In this document: positions 1 to 5,452 of the stretch, in pieces
Layout of the letters: each line of letters starts with the position of its first letter
How positions within the stretch are numbered: position 1 is the stretch's first letter
NCBI GenBank assembly: GCA_030018575.1
Contig: JASEIA010000048.1
Span: 1 to 11,435, forward strand
DNA length: 11,435 nucleotides
Reading direction: 5' to 3'
DNA from: Nanobdellota archaeon
GTDB taxonomy: Archaea > Nanobdellota > Nanobdellia > SCGC-AAA011-G17 > GW2011-AR17
Program-made: the position numbers and the translations under genes
Notes under the pieces: generated by a model
Databases searched by the model: none
What the model was told of the DNA's origin: nothing
Seen by the model: only the letters and a program-made list of their open reading frames with translations

Positions 1-56
1 TGCTCGTTTGGATTATCATGCTTGTAGGCGTAAGGCTTGTTCTGAGAAAAAACCAC
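1..56 (-). CDS. Possible N-terminal fragment of a gene leaving the window on the left
   Basis: Read on the minus strand from a GTG at 56-54, the frame stays open to the window edge and gives VVFSQNKPYAYKHDNPNE. This composition looks coding, but I do not recognise a family from 18 residues. An in-frame TAG lies just upstream, so any start must be at or after 57. The AT-rich stretch at 101-107 reads TTTATAA on this strand and would place transcription near 78, leaving a short leader, so the gene would diverge from the XRE gene at 130. Two plus-strand frames are also open across this stretch, so the assignment is weak. Confidence 0.28.
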   Translation of the reverse strand, partial: MVFSQNKPYAYKHDNPNE

Positions 57-98
57 TTTCTAAAACATTCGCAAACTTTCCAAAAATCCCACGCAAAA

Positions 99-129
99 TC
101 TTATAAACAACCAAGCACACTAACAGAGC
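99..129 (+). promoter_or_regulatory. Promoter of the XRE gene, leaderless arrangement
   Basis: TTATAAA at 101-107, preceded by an A-rich stretch that could serve as a BRE, is centred 26 bases before the ATG at 130. That is the archaeal TATA-to-start-site distance, so the transcript probably begins at or next to the start codon. No Shine-Dalgarno sequence is present. Confidence 0.5.
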
Positions 130-402
130 ATGCGCTCCAACAGGACATTTGAAATAAAGGTTGAGCCTTCTGTGATGGATTGGGCTGTTAAAAGCTCGGG
201 CTGGGAAATCACAGATTTAGCCAAAAGGATTAAAGTAACTGAAGAAATACTTAACAGCTGGATGGAAGGAAATGCAAAGCCCACATTGCGCCAACTTGAA
301 ATCCTGTCAAATGCTGTCAAAAGGCCGTTAGCGGCATTCCTGCTGCCTGCTCCCCCGGAAGAAGAGCCATTGCCAATAGTTTGCAGGAATATGCCGGTAT
401 AA
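130..402 (+). pseudogene. Truncated XRE-family regulator (DNA-binding half of an ImmA/IrrE-type protein)
   Basis: This is a 90-residue protein. Residues about 10-66 form a Cro/CI-type helix-turn-helix (KSSGWEITDLAKRIKVTEEIL followed by the SWMEGNAKPTLRQLEILSNA helices). The segment KRPLAAFLLPAPPEEEPLP is the linker typical of proteins in which an XRE domain is fused to an ImmA/IrrE zinc metallopeptidase (HExxH). Full-length members usually run to 300 or more residues; this one stops 8 residues after the linker and no HExxH segment follows in any frame. The convergent PIN toxin gene ends 18 bases further on, so the catalytic half appears to have been deleted where the PIN operon now begins. 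The remnant keeps a promoter and could still bind DNA as a stand-alone repressor. The HTH identity is secure; the deletion is inferred. Confidence 0.75.
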
Positions 403-419
403 GCAGGCAAAATTAATCC

Positions 420-821
420 TTATATCCTTGCAATCTCTTCCGTGGAATAAACCTTTACCGCCTTCTGCTTATTTTTTAATGGCTTGTCATTCGACCATAT
501 TGCAATATTCATCTTTAATGCAAGCGCTACATAAGGCACATCCTTTCTGTCAGGGGAAATGCGCCCTGCTTTTGCAACAAAAGGCTTTATTTCTTCATAA
601 GGAACAAGCGCTATCCTTCTTTCAAGTATGCCAAAAAACTCATCAAATTCCGCGTCAGTGCGCTCGGTTTTCTTTTTTATCAGCTCCCTGTATTTCTCAA
701 ATTCCACAAAAAGGAACTCAGGCGCATAGAGGTGCAAGCCTTCCCTGAATAAAAGCTCTGATGTTATGCTTTTCCTAATCAGGGCTGCAAATAGTATGTT
801 TGCGTCTATAACAATGTCCAT
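420..821 (-). CDS. PIN-domain ribonuclease toxin, VapC-like
   Basis: A single PIN domain fills this 133-residue protein. The acidic residues expected for metal-dependent RNA cleavage are visible: Asp6 in MDIVIDAN, Glu40 in FVEFEKY, Asp94 in DRKDVPYVALAL and Asp112 in WSNDK. The proposed role is the endoribonuclease toxin of a VapBC-type pair. The start is taken at 821 rather than the longer in-frame start at 854, because GGTGAT at 825-830 gives a Shine-Dalgarno 3 to 4 bases upstream and because the shorter form begins exactly at the first PIN strand. It starts 10 bases after the antitoxin stop, so the two are probably translated from one mRNA. Length and active site look intact. VapC is the general analogy; the exact PIN subfamily was not determined. 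Confidence 0.88.
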   Translation of the reverse strand: MDIVIDANILFAALIRKSITSELLFREGLHLYAPEFLFVEFEKYRELIKKKTERTDAEFDEFFGILERRIALVPYEEIKPFVAKAGRISPDRKDVPYVALALKMNIAIWSNDKPLKNKQKAVKVYSTEEIARI

Positions 822-831
822 TAAATCACCT

Positions 832-1053
832 TTAAGAGCTGTACCGCTTTGCAAGCTTCCTGCTCAGGCCCGCGCCAAGCTGCAGCGCTTCTTTTTCTGT
901 AATCGCGCTTTTGGACTTGAATTTCCTCAAAAACTCCATGTCTGAAATCTTCTGCAGGAATGCCTGCCTTGCAACTTCAGACCAGTTTATTTCCGCAAAA
1001 GATTCCATTTTATGCTTAAGCTCTTCAGGCACTGCCAGTGTCATGGTTGTCAT
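832..1053 (-). CDS. Ribbon-helix-helix antitoxin, VapB-like
   Basis: This 73-residue protein opens with MTTMTLAVPEELKHKM, the beta strand and first helix of a ribbon-helix-helix (CopG/Arc) domain, and continues with INWSEVARQAF, the second helix typical of archaeal VapB antitoxins. The C-terminal 35 residues, rich in Lys, Ser and Leu, would wrap the partner toxin. The ATG at 1053 is chosen over an upstream in-frame TTG at 1071, because GGGAGGA (complement of 1063-1069) lies 9 bases before it and the TTG start would itself be inside that ribosome binding site. It is the first gene of the operon, directly upstream of the PIN toxin. By family precedent, it should both neutralise the toxin and repress its own promoter. 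Confidence 0.85.
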   Translation of the reverse strand: MTTMTLAVPEELKHKMESFAEINWSEVARQAFLQKISDMEFLRKFKSKSAITEKEALQLGAGLSRKLAKRYSS

Positions 1054-1080
1054 TTTCTTGCTTCCTCCCAATTATGTATG

Positions 1081-1118
1081 TTTATATATGATATGTGCAA
1101 ATATATAAATGTTTCGGA
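1081..1118 (-). promoter_or_regulatory. Promoter and dyad operator of the PIN toxin-antitoxin operon
   Basis: A perfect 9-base inverted repeat, TTTATATAT (1081-1089) and ATATATAAA (1101-1109), is separated by 11 bases, so half-site centres are 20 bases or about two helical turns apart. The right arm reads TTTATATAT on the minus strand and serves as TATA box, with CGAAA upstream of it as a possible BRE. Transcription would start near 1079, with a leader of about 26 bases carrying the Shine-Dalgarno. The dyad therefore overlaps the TATA box, the usual place for antitoxin autorepression. The left arm is also a TATA box in the plus direction. Confidence 0.55.
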
Positions 1119-1132
1119 AAGGCAAAGAAGAA

Positions 1133-1151
1133 GTTCCGCGGGAAAGCGGAC
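1133..1151 (-). terminator. Possible terminator downstream of the 1205-1762 gene
   Basis: On the minus strand this reads as a GC-rich stem (GTCCGC with GCGGAAC, one bulge) around a six-base pyrimidine loop, followed by the T-rich run CTTCTTCTTT. It lies 55 bases past the stop of the minus-strand gene. The stem is short, and archaeal termination depends mainly on the T-rich run, so this is tentative. Confidence 0.25.
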
Positions 1152-1204
1152 GGCAGAAAAGTAATGGAATTATTGAAAGCCCTCATAGAGCAGTAGATTT
1201 TTCA

Positions 1205-1762
1205 CTAACATTCATGAGGCAGGGCTTCCCCTATATCAGGAAATATTTCTGCCAGCCTCTCAAAAAGCCGCTTCTTGGGCTTTGTAATGGAATTGCCAAA
1301 GCCCTTTATCAAGAGAAATCCGCCCTGGTCACTGTGCATATACTGCAGATAAACCTTGCATGGACATGAAAAACCTTGAGTATTTAAGGCAAGTGCGCTG
1401 CTTGCCTCATTGAATCTTGCCCTGTTTCCTGCGCCCCATAAGGCAACCCTTGCGGCAGAAATATCCCTTATATGAAATGCAGGGAAACTGAAGAAGGGAT
1501 TTAAAAATATTAAAGGGGCGTACCTTGCTTTTGTCAAAAGCCTGCTGTCAATGAGCTTTAGCTCCAGGCTGTCAAGAATAACATAAGCAGATAAGCTTTC
1601 AAAATAAGGATCCTTCTTTTTAGGCGGAGATTGCTTAAATTCTTCAATGGCAGACAAAGAGCTGGCATAATAAACCTCAGGGCTGAAATACATCCTGACC
1701 CTGTCACAAAGAGAAGGTTGCGCTTGCTTTAGGTAAGCCTCTGTAAGGTTAAGCAAAGTCAT
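1205..1762 (-). CDS. Unrecognised 185-residue protein
   Basis: I do not recognise this family. The protein starts MTLLNLTEAYLKQAQP and has no transmembrane segment or signal peptide by eye. A mixed helical N-terminal half (residues 1-75) is followed by a hydrophobic strand-rich stretch (ARYAPLIFLNPFFSFPAFHI, about 80-99), which ends in RDISAARVALWGAGNRARF. Near the C-terminus are a CPC pair (FSCPCKVYLQYMH) and HSDQGGFLLIKGF; a final Cys closes the chain. The reading frame is the longest across this stretch. It has a promoter-like TATAAA about 45 bases upstream, shared back to back with sua5, and a possible terminator downstream. No Shine-Dalgarno is evident. A lineage-specific soluble protein is the most that can be said. 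Confidence 0.6.
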   Translation of the reverse strand: MTLLNLTEAYLKQAQPSLCDRVRMYFSPEVYYASSLSAIEEFKQSPPKKKDPYFESLSAYVILDSLELKLIDSRLLTKARYAPLIFLNPFFSFPAFHIRDISAARVALWGAGNRARFNEASSALALNTQGFSCPCKVYLQYMHSDQGGFLLIKGFGNSITKPKKRLFERLAEIFPDIGEALPHEC

Positions 1763-1835
1763 AGCAATAATAAGGATGAGCTCATTAATAAGTTTTATCG
1801 TGAGTTTTATAAATAAGCTGTGTTTCTAACAAGCT
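1763..1835. promoter_or_regulatory. Divergent promoter region between the unknown gene and sua5
   Basis: TTTATAAAT at 1806-1814 is centred 26 bases before the sua5 ATG at 1836, predicting a leaderless sua5 mRNA. The same near-palindromic element reads ATTTATAAA on the minus strand, where it lies about 48 bases before the ATG at 1762 and would give a leader of about 20 bases. No other signal is visible in the 73 bases. Confidence 0.5.
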
Positions 1836-2858
1836 ATGACAATCATATTAAAGATAAGCAAGGACAACCCTGAAAAGATTTTGGTAAAGCAGGCTGCTGT
1901 TATAATAAAAGAAGGAGGGCTTGTTGCATTCCCCACTGAGACAGTTTATGGATTGGGCGCTGATGCATTGAATCCAAAAGCAGTTGCGAAGATATTCGAG
2001 GCAAAAGGCAGGCCTGCTGACAACCCCTTGATTGCGCACATTGCTGACAAAAAAGATGTTTACAGGCTGGCTAAAGAAGTGCCAAAAGAAGCAGAATTAT
2101 TAATGAAAGAGTTCTGGCCCGGTCCTTTGACTATTATATTAAAAAAATCAAATCTCGTGCCTGATATTGTTACAGCAGGATTAGATACCGTTGCAATCAG
2201 AATGCCTTCGCACAAGGTTGCATTGGCTTTAATCAAGGAAGCAAAAACTCCGATAGCTGCGCCTTCTGCCAATTTGTCAGGTAAGCCAAGCCCCACAGAT
2301 GCAGGGCACGTTATTGAGGACATGAAGGGGAGGGTTGATGTAATCATCGACAGCGGAAAAACAGACATTGGCGTTGAATCCACTGTAATTGACATGACTG
2401 TGAAGCCTCCTTTGGTGTTAAGGCCCGGCGGTTTGCCGAAGGAAGAACTGGAAGAGTTTTTGAAGAATATAGGAAAGGAGGAGAAATCAGACAAACCAAA
2501 AGCTCCTGGAATGAAATACAGGCATTATGCCCCTAATGCAGACGTGATTGTTGTTGAAGGCAATAAGGAGAAAGTAATGAAGAAGACAAAAGAGCTCATC
2601 GAGGAATACAAATTAAAAGGAAAGAAGGTTGGGGTAATGGCGGCAATTAAAGAGCACGGCTATGAAGCTGATGTTGTGAAATTCATAGGCAGCACTGAAA
2701 AGGAGGTTGCCAAAAAGCTCTTCAGGGCATTAAGGGATTTTGACAAGGAAGACATTCATGTAATAATCGCGGAAGGCATTGAGGAGAAAGGCATTGGGGA
2801 GGCTGTGATGAACAGGCTGAGAAAGGCGGCGGGGTATAATGTGGTGGAAGTTAGGTAA
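1836..2858 (+). CDS. sua5: L-threonylcarbamoyladenylate synthase, Sua5 type
   Basis: Makes threonylcarbamoyl-AMP from threonine, bicarbonate and ATP in the cytoplasm. In archaea the KEOPS complex then transfers the threonylcarbamoyl group to A37 of ANN-decoding tRNAs (t6A). The 340 residues have both Sua5 domains. The YrdC-like catalytic domain spans about 5-205, with PTETVYGLGADA (33-44), the KxR pair Lys57/Arg59 in AKGRPADNPL, SAN at 144-146 and ESTVID at 181-186. The linker APGMKYRHYAP (223-233) closes over the active site, and a Rossmann-like C-terminal domain (about 235-340) distinguishes Sua5 from single-domain TsaC. Length is normal for the family and no residue looks lost. Its leaderless promoter sits in the divergent region. 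It is a housekeeping gene among accessory genes and a good anchor for comparing genomes. Confidence 0.95.
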   Translation: MTIILKISKDNPEKILVKQAAVIIKEGGLVAFPTETVYGLGADALNPKAVAKIFEAKGRPADNPLIAHIADKKDVYRLAKEVPKEAELLMKEFWPGPLTIILKKSNLVPDIVTAGLDTVAIRMPSHKVALALIKEAKTPIAAPSANLSGKPSPTDAGHVIEDMKGRVDVIIDSGKTDIGVESTVIDMTVKPPLVLRPGGLPKEELEEFLKNIGKEEKSDKPKAPGMKYRHYAPNADVIVVEGNKEKVMKKTKELIEEYKLKGKKVGVMAAIKEHGYEADVVKFIGSTEKEVAKKLFRALRDFDKEDIHVIIAEGIEEKGIGEAVMNRLRKAAGYNVVEVR

Positions 2859-2867
2859 AGAGAAAGA

Positions 2868-2904
2868 TTTATATACCTTATAGAGTATAATATTATACTG
2901 AGGT
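2868..2904 (+). promoter_or_regulatory. Promoter with a 16-base perfect palindrome upstream of the first nucleotidyltransferase
   Basis: TATA box TTTATATAC at 2868-2876 predicts transcription from about 2898. AGTATAATATTATACT at 2884-2899 is a perfect palindrome lying between TATA box and predicted start. GAGGT at 2900-2904 is a Shine-Dalgarno 8 bases before the ATG at 2913. A dimer bound to the palindrome would block start-complex assembly. The palindrome is AT-only apart from one G/C pair, so chance is less remote than its length suggests. Confidence 0.5.
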
Positions 2905-2912
2905 AGATATAT

Positions 2913-3536
2913 ATGATTTATGAAGAAGAAATGAAGATAATAGGGCTTTACAGGAGCAATTTATTTGCAGAACTGACCCTGCAGGAGATAATGAAGAAGT
3001 TAAGCAAGAAATCATATTATTGGACGCACAAGGCAGTTAAAAAGCTGCAGAAAGCATCCATAATCAATGTAAGGAAAGCGGGAAAAACACTGCTGTGCAG
3101 CTTCAATTTCAGAAGCCATCGCGCAATCGCTCACCTCGCTTACGCTGAGAATCTTGCGGGAAGCAATGCAATTCCGGAACTGCTTGCTGCAAAACTGGTT
3201 GATTCGCTCGCTAAATGCACGCCTTTTTTCATCTTAATGATTGGCGGAAGCTATGCAGCAGGAACTGCAAGGAAAGGCTCAGACATAGATATTGCTATTA
3301 TTGTTGAAAATGAAGACGCCAAAAAAGCAATAAAGCCATACCTAAAGGCAGCCATAGAAATCTCAGAAATAGAGGTGGATGAATATATATTTACAAGGCA
3401 GGAATTTAAGGAAATGCTTATAAGGCAGGAAGAAAATCTGGGCAAGGAGATGGCAAGGAAGCACGTAACCATTTATGGAGCGGACAGCTATTATTCAATA
3501 ATAATGTGGGCGCATAGAAATGGTTTTCAGGGATAA
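2913..3536 (+). CDS. Winged-helix plus minimal nucleotidyltransferase protein (MNT antitoxin type)
   Basis: This 207-residue protein has two parts. Residues 1-65 (MKIIGLYRSNLFAELTLQEIMKKL and the following KAVKKLQKASIINVRKAGKT) look like a winged helix-turn-helix. Residues about 88-200 are a DNA polymerase beta-type nucleotidyltransferase with the signature GS-x10-DxD: Gly112-Ser113, then Asp124 and Asp126, with Asp156 in EVDEY as the likely third metal ligand. In MNT/HEPN toxin-antitoxin systems, this enzyme inactivates the HEPN ribonuclease by adding AMP to a tyrosine. The downstream HEPN gene overlaps the end of this one by 17 bases, so the two are translationally coupled. The winged helix could bind the palindrome in its own promoter. 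The gene is full length and its active site looks intact, but its partner is truncated. Confidence 0.85.
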   Translation: MIYEEEMKIIGLYRSNLFAELTLQEIMKKLSKKSYYWTHKAVKKLQKASIINVRKAGKTLLCSFNFRSHRAIAHLAYAENLAGSNAIPELLAAKLVDSLAKCTPFFILMIGGSYAAGTARKGSDIDIAIIVENEDAKKAIKPYLKAAIEISEIEVDEYIFTRQEFKEMLIRQEENLGKEMARKHVTIYGADSYYSIIMWAHRNGFQG

Positions 3537-3897
3537 GTATGAATACCTCACTAATGATGCAAAGCTGAAAGAAGAGATTTCCAGGCATAAGGCAAAAGAA
3601 AGCATCCAGCAAACAAAAGTCTCGGAAAGCGAGATAATTTTGCATTTTAACAGGGCGGAGAACGAGCTAAAGCAGGCAAAGATATTGTTCGAAGTTTCCC
3701 TTAGAGAAAAGCTTAAGCTCGAGATTGATATTCTGCCGGATGATACATTTTATAGCGGGGCGATAGCGCATGCTTACTATGCAATCTTTTTTGCAACAAA
3801 AGCGTTATTGCTGACAAACGGCATAAAGACCAAATCCCCTAACATACATAAGGCTACGCTTGATGCATTTGCTTATTATTTCATAGCAACCCCTTAA
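3520..3897 (+). pseudogene. HEPN-domain protein truncated at its C-terminus
   Basis: Residues 1-35 are a charged linker. From about residue 36 (SESEIILHFNRAENELKQAK) the sequence follows the archaeal HEPN fold, including HAYYAIFFATKALLLTNGI at about 87-105 and IHKATLDAFAYYF near the end. The reading frame stops at residue 125. Proteins of this HEPN group normally run on for some 40-60 residues that complete the helical bundle and carry the Arg...His/Tyr motif of the ribonuclease site; these are missing. In another frame, the sequence from about 3890 onward is a membrane transporter, so the HEPN gene was cut by a rearrangement rather than by a point mutation. It overlaps the preceding nucleotidyltransferase gene by 17 bases, as MNT/HEPN pairs usually do. 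The product is probably not a working toxin. Confidence 0.78.
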
Positions 3898-4441
3898 CGA
3901 TGCTCTGGTTACTATTTTCGCATTCATGCCAATCTATGCAAAGGTAACGCTTGAGATGACTTTTTCTGAAATTGTTGCCCTTTTACTTGTTGTTCAGCTG
4001 ATAGGTTTTCCAGCAGCAATATTTTTCGGGTGGCTAAGCGATAAGAAGGGTTCTAAAAAAATATTGTTAACAACAATAGTTTTGTGGGCATTAATTGTAT
4101 TGGGAATCTCCTTCGCTACCTCAAAACTGTTCTTTTATGCTATGGCAATACTTTGTGGACTTGTTATCGGTTCAAGCCAAGCAATTGCAAGATCATGGTT
4201 TAGCAGAATCATACCAAAAGAGAAAATGTGTGAATTCTTTGGATTTAATGGGTTTGCAAGCAAAGTAGCTGCAACAACCGGCCCTCTTCTTTTTGGCATT
4301 ATCTCCTCTATTACTTCAAACCAGCGTATAGCAATGGGATCTCTTATTATTTATTTTGTAATCTCATTTATGATTTTTGCAAAAATCAAAGATGAAAAAA
4401 AAATGTTGCGCTCTGCAAGGAAGGCTGTTGAAGTGCGCTAA
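3887..4441 (+). pseudogene. C-terminal half of an MFS transporter (UMF1-like)
   Basis: The frame opens after a TAG at 3884-3886 and reads NDALVTIFAFMPIYAKVTL, then hydrophobic segments matching the last six helices of a major facilitator protein. These start at about ALLLVVQLIGFPAAIFFGW, LLTTIVLWALIVLGI, FFYAMAILCGLVIGSS, AATTGPLLFGIISSI and AMGSLIIYFVISFMI. GWLSDKKGSKK after the second of these is the MFS loop motif usually found after helices 2 and 8. The opening resembles helix 7 of UMF1-family (Atg22-like) transporters, which run to about 400 residues or more. The first half, including any signal for start and promoter, is absent. An ATG at 3926 could give 171 residues, but half an MFS protein is unlikely to transport anything. 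Its stop codon overlaps the stop of the convergent PHP gene. The MFS assignment is firm; UMF1 is likely. Confidence 0.72.
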
Positions 4442-5181
4442 TACTTTCCAGCAAGTATCCTATATAGAATCCTGAAAGGGCCTGAAGAAATTTTATACAT
4501 GCTATTAACAGCTACTGCAACAAACAGCCATAAAGGCAGCGGCTTTGTCGCAAGCTTGAACTTGCCATTTTTCAGCGCATTAACAACAGACCTTTCATTC
4601 TTTTCAGCGTCAATCAATGTGTAAGTATGCCCTAATTGCGAAAGCATGTGCGTGTCAGAAGTGCCAAGCATTGGAAGATTGTGCATTTCAGCCGCAATAA
4701 CCGCTTTTCTGTTAAGGTTGCACAAGCTTGTGTAAAAATGCGAATATTCGATTGCATCAAACAAATGAATGTGTTTGTAAAGATTCTTTCCAAGGCACAT
4801 CCCCCCCTTGAAAAAAGGATGAGGCGCAGCAACAAAAACATCTTTAGGAAGATTCTTCAATGATTCAATTGCGGGATAATCCTTTACATTGCCTTTAAAA
4901 TTTACCAAAAGCACTTCCCCTTCCCTGTATCTCATTTCAACAGCAGGCAGCAATAAAATCCCTTTTGATTCTGCATAACCCTTGAATGCCGTATAAGAAG
5001 CCAACGGCTCTTTCCTGTACTCAGGGAAATAGTCGCCAAACTTTGTTAACGCGTAATGCTCTGAAAAGCACAGCACGTCAAATCCCATTGAAGCGGCCTT
5101 GTCTATAAGCTCTTTGGGCGAGAAGTTCGTCTCTATCTTCTGTATGTAATTCGTATGGTTGTGAAGCGCAGCTTTAAGCAT
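4438..5181 (-). CDS. PHP-domain metal-dependent phosphoesterase with a C-terminal hydrophobic tail
   Basis: This 247-residue protein has the PHP (polymerase and histidinol phosphatase) active-site pattern: His7-x-His9 in ALHNHTNY, Glu41-His42 in CFSEHYAL, Glu82 in PAVEMRY, His121 in AAPHPF, Glu145/His148 in IEYSHFY, and Asp176-x-His178 in GTSDTHML. These would bind two or three divalent metals and hydrolyse a phosphate ester; the substrate cannot be read from sequence. Residues 1-212 cover the family's usual length. The remaining 35 (PLPLWLFVAVAVNSMYKIS and FRILYRILAGKY) form a hydrophobic or amphipathic tail that may hold the protein to the membrane. The start at 5181 is at the end of the leaderless spacing from CTTTTTAAA. 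Its stop overlaps that of the MFS fragment, showing that the 3' boundaries abut. Confidence 0.87.
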   Translation of the reverse strand: MLKAALHNHTNYIQKIETNFSPKELIDKAASMGFDVLCFSEHYALTKFGDYFPEYRKEPLASYTAFKGYAESKGILLLPAVEMRYREGEVLLVNFKGNVKDYPAIESLKNLPKDVFVAAPHPFFKGGMCLGKNLYKHIHLFDAIEYSHFYTSLCNLNRKAVIAAEMHNLPMLGTSDTHMLSQLGHTYTLIDAEKNERSVVNALKNGKFKLATKPLPLWLFVAVAVNSMYKISSGPFRILYRILAGKY

Positions 5182-5196
5182 CAGGATTTAGTGAAG

Positions 5197-5212
5197 GCAG
5201 GGGTTTAAAAAG
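5197..5212 (-). promoter_or_regulatory. Leaderless promoter of the PHP gene
   Basis: On the minus strand CTTTTTAAACCC lies at about 5210-5199, centred some 24-26 bases before the ATG at 5181. No Shine-Dalgarno is present between it and the start codon. Confidence 0.45.
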
Positions 5213-5242
5213 ATAATGAAGGCGAAAAGCCGCATAAGAAGG

Positions 5243-5276
5243 AAAATATATAAACCTCCGCCAATGAATCAAGTGT
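5243..5276 (+). promoter_or_regulatory. Leaderless promoter of the 50-codon ORF
   Basis: GGAAAATATATAAACC has its TATA box centred at about 5250, 27 bases before the ATG at 5277. The A-rich stretch just upstream fits a BRE. This is one of the clearest TATA boxes in the window, which supports the short ORF that follows. Confidence 0.5.
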
Positions 5277-5429
5277 ATGGACAGGAAAGAGCTTAAGGCG
5301 CAGAAAGAGGGCTGGCTAAAGAAGCTAATGCATAAAAAGCCCATAAGGGAAAACCCCTTATCAACCCCGATAGACAGCCACTTGACGCACTTGCCATATA
5401 CACGCCATAAATTTATAAACAGAAAATAA
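5277..5429 (+). pseudogene. 50-codon ORF, probably the N-terminal stub of a longer gene
   Basis: This ORF is shorter than most gene finders accept, but it starts 27 bases after a strong TATA box. It reads MDRKELKAQKEGWLKKL, then HKKPIRENPLSTPIDSHL, a basic amphipathic helix followed by a Pro-rich linker, before running into TYTRHKFINRK and a stop. The last ten or so residues are translated from AT-rich DNA that is also the promoter of the RhuM gene. The coding character therefore fades at about 5395. My reading is that a larger protein with this N-terminus lost the rest of its gene when the RhuM gene arrived. I cannot name the parent family with confidence. A genuine small basic protein is the alternative. 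Confidence 0.45.
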
Positions 5430-5446
5430 TAGATTAAAATAGGAGC
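5407..5446 (+). promoter_or_regulatory. Promoter and ribosome binding site of the RhuM gene
   Basis: ATAAATTTAT at 5407-5416 is a 10-base palindrome that contains the TATA box. Transcription would begin near 5440. AGGAG at 5441-5445 is a Shine-Dalgarno about 7 bases before the ATG at 5453, so the leader is very short. Confidence 0.45.
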
Positions 5447-5452
5447 TGAAAA

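Noticed and set aside
428..748. Plus-strand open frame of 106 codons opposite the PIN gene
   Set aside because: It is a shadow frame opposite an intact PIN domain, rich in Ser, Gln and His with no recognisable domain.
1109..1369. Plus-strand 86-codon frame at leaderless distance from the left arm of the PIN operator
   Set aside because: The start spacing is attractive, but most of the frame is antisense to the 1205-1762 gene and resembles no domain. Transcription data would be needed to revive it.
2060..2494. Minus-strand open frame of 144 codons inside sua5
   Set aside because: It is an antisense shadow of the conserved YrdC domain with no supporting signals.
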